Under the pieces are notes generated by a model. It saw only the letters and a program-made list of their open reading frames with translations, had not been told where the DNA came from and ran no database searches. A stretch of DNA of 41,294 bases from Streptomyces sp. man185. GTDB lineage: Bacteria > Actinomycetota > Actinomycetes > Streptomycetales > Streptomycetaceae. The translations under genes were made by a program, and so were the position numbers. Position 1 is the stretch's first letter. The number at the start of each line of letters is the position of its first letter. The DNA lies in the NCBI GenBank assembly GCA_002551355.1, contig NTHE01000067.1, positions 1 to 41,294 of the forward strand, in the 5' to 3' direction. Below, one piece after another: positions 38,825 to 41,294 of this stretch.

Positions 38825-41199
38825 CCACGCCCGCCCCCCGGCCCGCCCCTTCCACGGTGGCCGCCACCGACCTCGCCGCCTCCCCGGTGACCGCCACCGA
38901 CCCGGCCGACGACCGCCGTGCCGTCACCGGGAAGCGGCGGATCGCCTTCGCCGTGCACCTCGCCGACGCGGACGAACTGCCCGGGCTCCACGCCCTCCTG
39001 CGCAGCCTCGCGCTCAGCAACCCGGGTCTCTGCGAGGACGTCGTCGTCCTGCACCCCGGCCTGCCGGACGCCGCCTTCGACGCCGCCCGCCGGCTGCACC
39101 CCCGGCTGATCCCGCGTAGGGCCGGCGGACCGCACGACGTTTTCCGTCTCGACGGCTACGACACCGTGCTCGCCCTCACCCCCGCCATGGTCGTCCTCGG
39201 CCCGCTCGACGCCCTGCTGAGACTCCGTACGGGCGTGGCCGCCGTGCCGCGCCCCGGCCCGGACGGCGCCCCGGACCCGCACGGCGGCATCCCCGACGAC
39301 GGGCTGCTGGTCGTCCAGCGTCAGGACCTCGACCCCGCACCGCCCGCTGCGCAGGACGTCCCGGAGGGCCTCCTCGTCCCCCTGGACGCCCGGTACGACT
39401 TCCGGGCGCTGCGGCTCCACGACGACCTGCCGGTCCCCGAGGGCGTCGTCGTCCTGAACTTCGCCGGTGCGCCCACGGGCGGTACCGGCCGCGGCCCCGC
39501 CCACGCCGCCAGGGCACGGTTCGAGCTGGACGACCACGCGTTCCGGGCCGCCTGCCTCGCCCGCCCCGGCGCGCTCCACCCCGACCTGCTGCTGCACCTC
39601 GCGCTCCCGCTCCCCGACCGGCCCCGGCCGCCGATCGACCTGGTCCGGCAGCTCGCCGAGATCCACCGGGGGCGCGGCCACCACGACCGGGCCGTCGCCC
39701 TGCTGGGCGAGGCTGTCGCGGGCCGCCCCGACCTGCCGCGCTGCCACGAGACGCTCGGCGTCTGCCTGATGGCGCTGTCGCGGTACGAGGAGGCCGAGAC
39801 GCATCTCCTCCTGGCCACCGCATCCCCGGACTTCGCCCCGCGCGCGTACGGCCAACTCGCGCGGCTGGCCTGGCTGCTGGGTCGTACCGAGGACGCCCGG
39901 GGGTACGCGCTCGCCGGTCTGGAGTCCGACCCGACCGATGTCAACTGCCGTGCCTGGTACGCCCGTACGTCCGAGAGGGTCGCCGCGGGCAGCGGCGCGG
40001 ACTCGCCGGGCGCCCCGCCCGGCGAACAGGTCGCCCATGTCGCGCTGTTCGCGGACGGCGAGGAGAACGCGGGCGACAAGGTGCTGCCCGAGGCGGTCCG
40101 CAGCTGCTTCACCGCCGACACCGGCCCCGACCGCTGGCACCAGCAGCACGCGCACCTGCTGGTCGACGAGGCAGGCCTCGAACGCCTCAACGCCCGGCGG
40201 GCGGTGATCGTGGGCGGCGGCGGGCTCTTCCTCCCCGACACCGCGCCCAACGGCAACAGCGGTTGGCAGTGGAACATCCCCGACGACGTGCTCGCCCGGA
40301 TCACCGCCCCCCTGGCGGTCTTCGCCGTCGGCTACAACGTCTTCGACGGCCAGCGCTACCGCCGCGAGCGGTTCGCGGACTCCCTGCGGGCCCTGGTCGA
40401 GCGGTCCGCATTCTTCGGGCTGCGCAACCACGGTTCCGTCGCCCGGGTGAGGGAACTGCTGCCCGCGTCCCTCCGCGAGAAGGTGCGCTACCAGCCCTGC
40501 CCCACCACGGTCGCCCGCCACCTCGACCCCCGCCTCGCCGAACCGGCGGCACGCGAGGACACCGTGCTCATCAACTGCGCCTACGACCGGGCCGGGCTCC
40601 GCTTCGGTCACGACTACGGGCACTTCCTCGCGGAGATGGCCGCGGCGATCCGGGCCATGTCCGCGTGGACACAGGTCCGTTACGCCGCGCACATGCCCGC
40701 CGACGAACGCTTCGTCGACGATCTGCGCCGCGAGCACGGCCTCACCCTCCCCGTGGAGCCCCTGTACCTGCTCTCCAACGACGCCATCCGCGACCTCTAC
40801 CGGCGCACCCGGCTGGTGATCGGGATGCGCGGGCACGCCGGGATGATCCCCTTCGGCTGCGGCACCCCCGTCATCAGCCTGGTCTCGCACCCGAAACTGG
40901 CCTACTTCCTGGCCGACATCGACCGGCCCGACTGGGGCGTCTCCGTCCATGAGCGGGCCCTCGGCGCCCGGCTCGCGGAGCGGGCCCGCGCGGTGCTGGC
41001 CGACCATCCGGCGGCGGTCGCCGACGTCCACGACCGGCAGCGGATGCTCTGGTCGGTGACCCGGGACAACCTCGCGCTGCTGCGTGAACTGACCGGCCTG
41101 CCCGACCCGTTCGGCAATCCGGACGCGGGCCTCGCGGTCCCCGCGCCCCGGCCCGCCGCCGACCGGGACCACACCGCCCGCCCCCGCAACCACGCGTGA
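38821..41199 (+). CDS. Three-part protein: GT8-like domain, TPR, polysaccharide pyruvyl transferase
   Basis: A 792-residue fusion. Residues about 38-220 look like a GT-A/GT8 fold (RIAFAVHLADADELPGLHAL, YDTVLALTPAMVVLGPLDAL), but the expected DxD is absent, so it may be inactive. Residues about 273-386 hold three TPR units (HDRAVALLGEAVAGRPDLPR, YEEAETHLLLA, TEDARGYALAGLESDP). Residues about 403-760 are a polysaccharide pyruvyl transferase (CsaB/WcaK type): GDKVLPEAV, VIVGGGGLFLPD near 462, and MRGHAGMIPFGCGTPVISL at 669. This domain adds ketal pyruvate to cell-wall sugars or acts in related transfer. ATGA overlap with the previous gene. The 3' end lies in a tandem repeat. Confidence 0.85.
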   Translation: MTTPAPRPAPSTVAATDLAASPVTATDPADDRRAVTGKRRIAFAVHLADADELPGLHALLRSLALSNPGLCEDVVVLHPGLPDAAFDAARRLHPRLIPRRAGGPHDVFRLDGYDTVLALTPAMVVLGPLDALLRLRTGVAAVPRPGPDGAPDPHGGIPDDGLLVVQRQDLDPAPPAAQDVPEGLLVPLDARYDFRALRLHDDLPVPEGVVVLNFAGAPTGGTGRGPAHAARARFELDDHAFRAACLARPGALHPDLLLHLALPLPDRPRPPIDLVRQLAEIHRGRGHHDRAVALLGEAVAGRPDLPRCHETLGVCLMALSRYEEAETHLLLATASPDFAPRAYGQLARLAWLLGRTEDARGYALAGLESDPTDVNCRAWYARTSERVAAGSGADSPGAPPGEQVAHVALFADGEENAGDKVLPEAVRSCFTADTGPDRWHQQHAHLLVDEAGLERLNARRAVIVGGGGLFLPDTAPNGNSGWQWNIPDDVLARITAPLAVFAVGYNVFDGQRYRRERFADSLRALVERSAFFGLRNHGSVARVRELLPASLREKVRYQPCPTTVARHLDPRLAEPAAREDTVLINCAYDRAGLRFGHDYGHFLAEMAAAIRAMSAWTQVRYAAHMPADERFVDDLRREHGLTLPVEPLYLLSNDAIRDLYRRTRLVIGMRGHAGMIPFGCGTPVISLVSHPKLAYFLADIDRPDWGVSVHERALGARLAERARAVLADHPAAVADVHDRQRMLWSVTRDNLALLRELTGLPDPFGNPDAGLAVPAPRPAADRDHTARPRNHA

Positions 41200-41245
41200 C
41201 CCGCACCGCCCCGCCCCCGCAACCACGCGCGACCCGCACCGCACC
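41180..41245. repeat. 33-bp tandem duplication across the stop codon
   Basis: Two adjacent 33-bp units (41180-41212 and 41213-41245) differ at only two positions. The first contains the TGA that ends the pyruvyl transferase gene; the second has CGA there. A decayed third copy, with a changed register, runs to about 41278. Confidence 0.7.
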
Positions 41246-41294
41246 GGCCCGCGGCTACTACGCGTGACCCGCCCTGCCCACCCCCCCCGAGGAC

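Noticed and set aside
35058..41199. Secondary-metabolite cluster interpretation of the last four genes
   Set aside because: No PKS, NRPS, terpene or RiPP core enzyme; all domains are glycan-related.
38371..41244. Minus-strand open frame of 957 codons opposite the last two genes
   Set aside because: Same shadow effect; no motif, biased composition, and the plus-strand genes are well supported.
1..41294. tRNA genes, CRISPR arrays, insertion sequences, phage or conjugative elements
   Set aside because: Looked for cloverleaf ends, regular direct repeats with spacers, transposase motifs and att-like repeats; none were seen.

Overview
The window is a piece of a high-GC actinobacterial chromosome, almost certainly Streptomyces. 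Third codon positions are nearly all G or C, GTG starts are common, terminators are GC-rich hairpins without T-runs, and several families are typical of that genus (XRE-DUF2690, DUF3017, DUF4328, the SCO4848-type small membrane protein, MocR regulators). The order DUF3017 - XRE - mdh ... DD-carboxypeptidase - SCO4848-like - metallophosphoesterase ... sdhBADC matches, from memory, the conserved core around mdh and sdh of S. coelicolor. I see no tRNA, rRNA, CRISPR array, insertion sequence or prophage gene.

Layout. 1-5513: end of a DUF3017 membrane protein, a membrane-anchored XRE-DUF2690 regulator, malate dehydrogenase, and a divergent AhpD-like/MocR pair. 5635-10349: a small lipoprotein with a glutathionylspermidine-synthase-like ligase (resembling enterobacterial YgiB/YgiC), ornithine aminotransferase, tryptophanyl-tRNA synthetase and a 2H phosphoesterase. 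10400-16825: cell envelope genes, namely a DprE1/DprE2-type epimerase pair, a YihY/BrkB membrane protein, a membrane-anchored DD-carboxypeptidase, the SCO4848-like protein and a membrane metallophosphoesterase. 17100-21911: a solitary peptide-type solute-binding protein, a three-gene operon (membrane protein, DCC protein, TetR) preceded by two related palindromes, and two uncharacterised proteins. 22053-25473: the succinate dehydrogenase operon sdhCDAB. 25746-32175: an OHCU-decarboxylase-like protein, a GH20 hexosaminidase, a DUF4328 protein, an unknown 192-residue protein, and an ECF sigma factor with a membrane partner. 32391-34881: L,D-transpeptidase, LysE exporter, MarR regulator. 35058-41199: four co-directional genes for surface-glycan assembly.

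How they work together. Mdh and the Sdh complex are TCA-cycle housekeeping. DD-carboxypeptidase, L,D-transpeptidase, hexosaminidase, DprE1/E2 and the final cluster all act on the envelope. The final cluster holds a GT2 glycosyltransferase, a polysialyltransferase-family protein, a TPR protein whose C-terminal half resembles family-29 sialyltransferases, and a three-part protein ending in a polysaccharide pyruvyl transferase domain. This combination suggests an acidic ulosonate (Kdn or sialic-acid-like), possibly pyruvylated, cell-wall polymer; the sugar-synthesis genes would lie beyond the right edge. That product is inference.

The least expected signals are in regulatory DNA and the last cluster: a perfect 34-bp palindrome plus a related 14-bp one at the TetR operon; two 30-bp promoter-like motifs, identical in 21 positions, on either side of the sigma-factor operon; a MerR/SoxR-type promoter in front of the marR gene; and the sialyltransferase-like domain.
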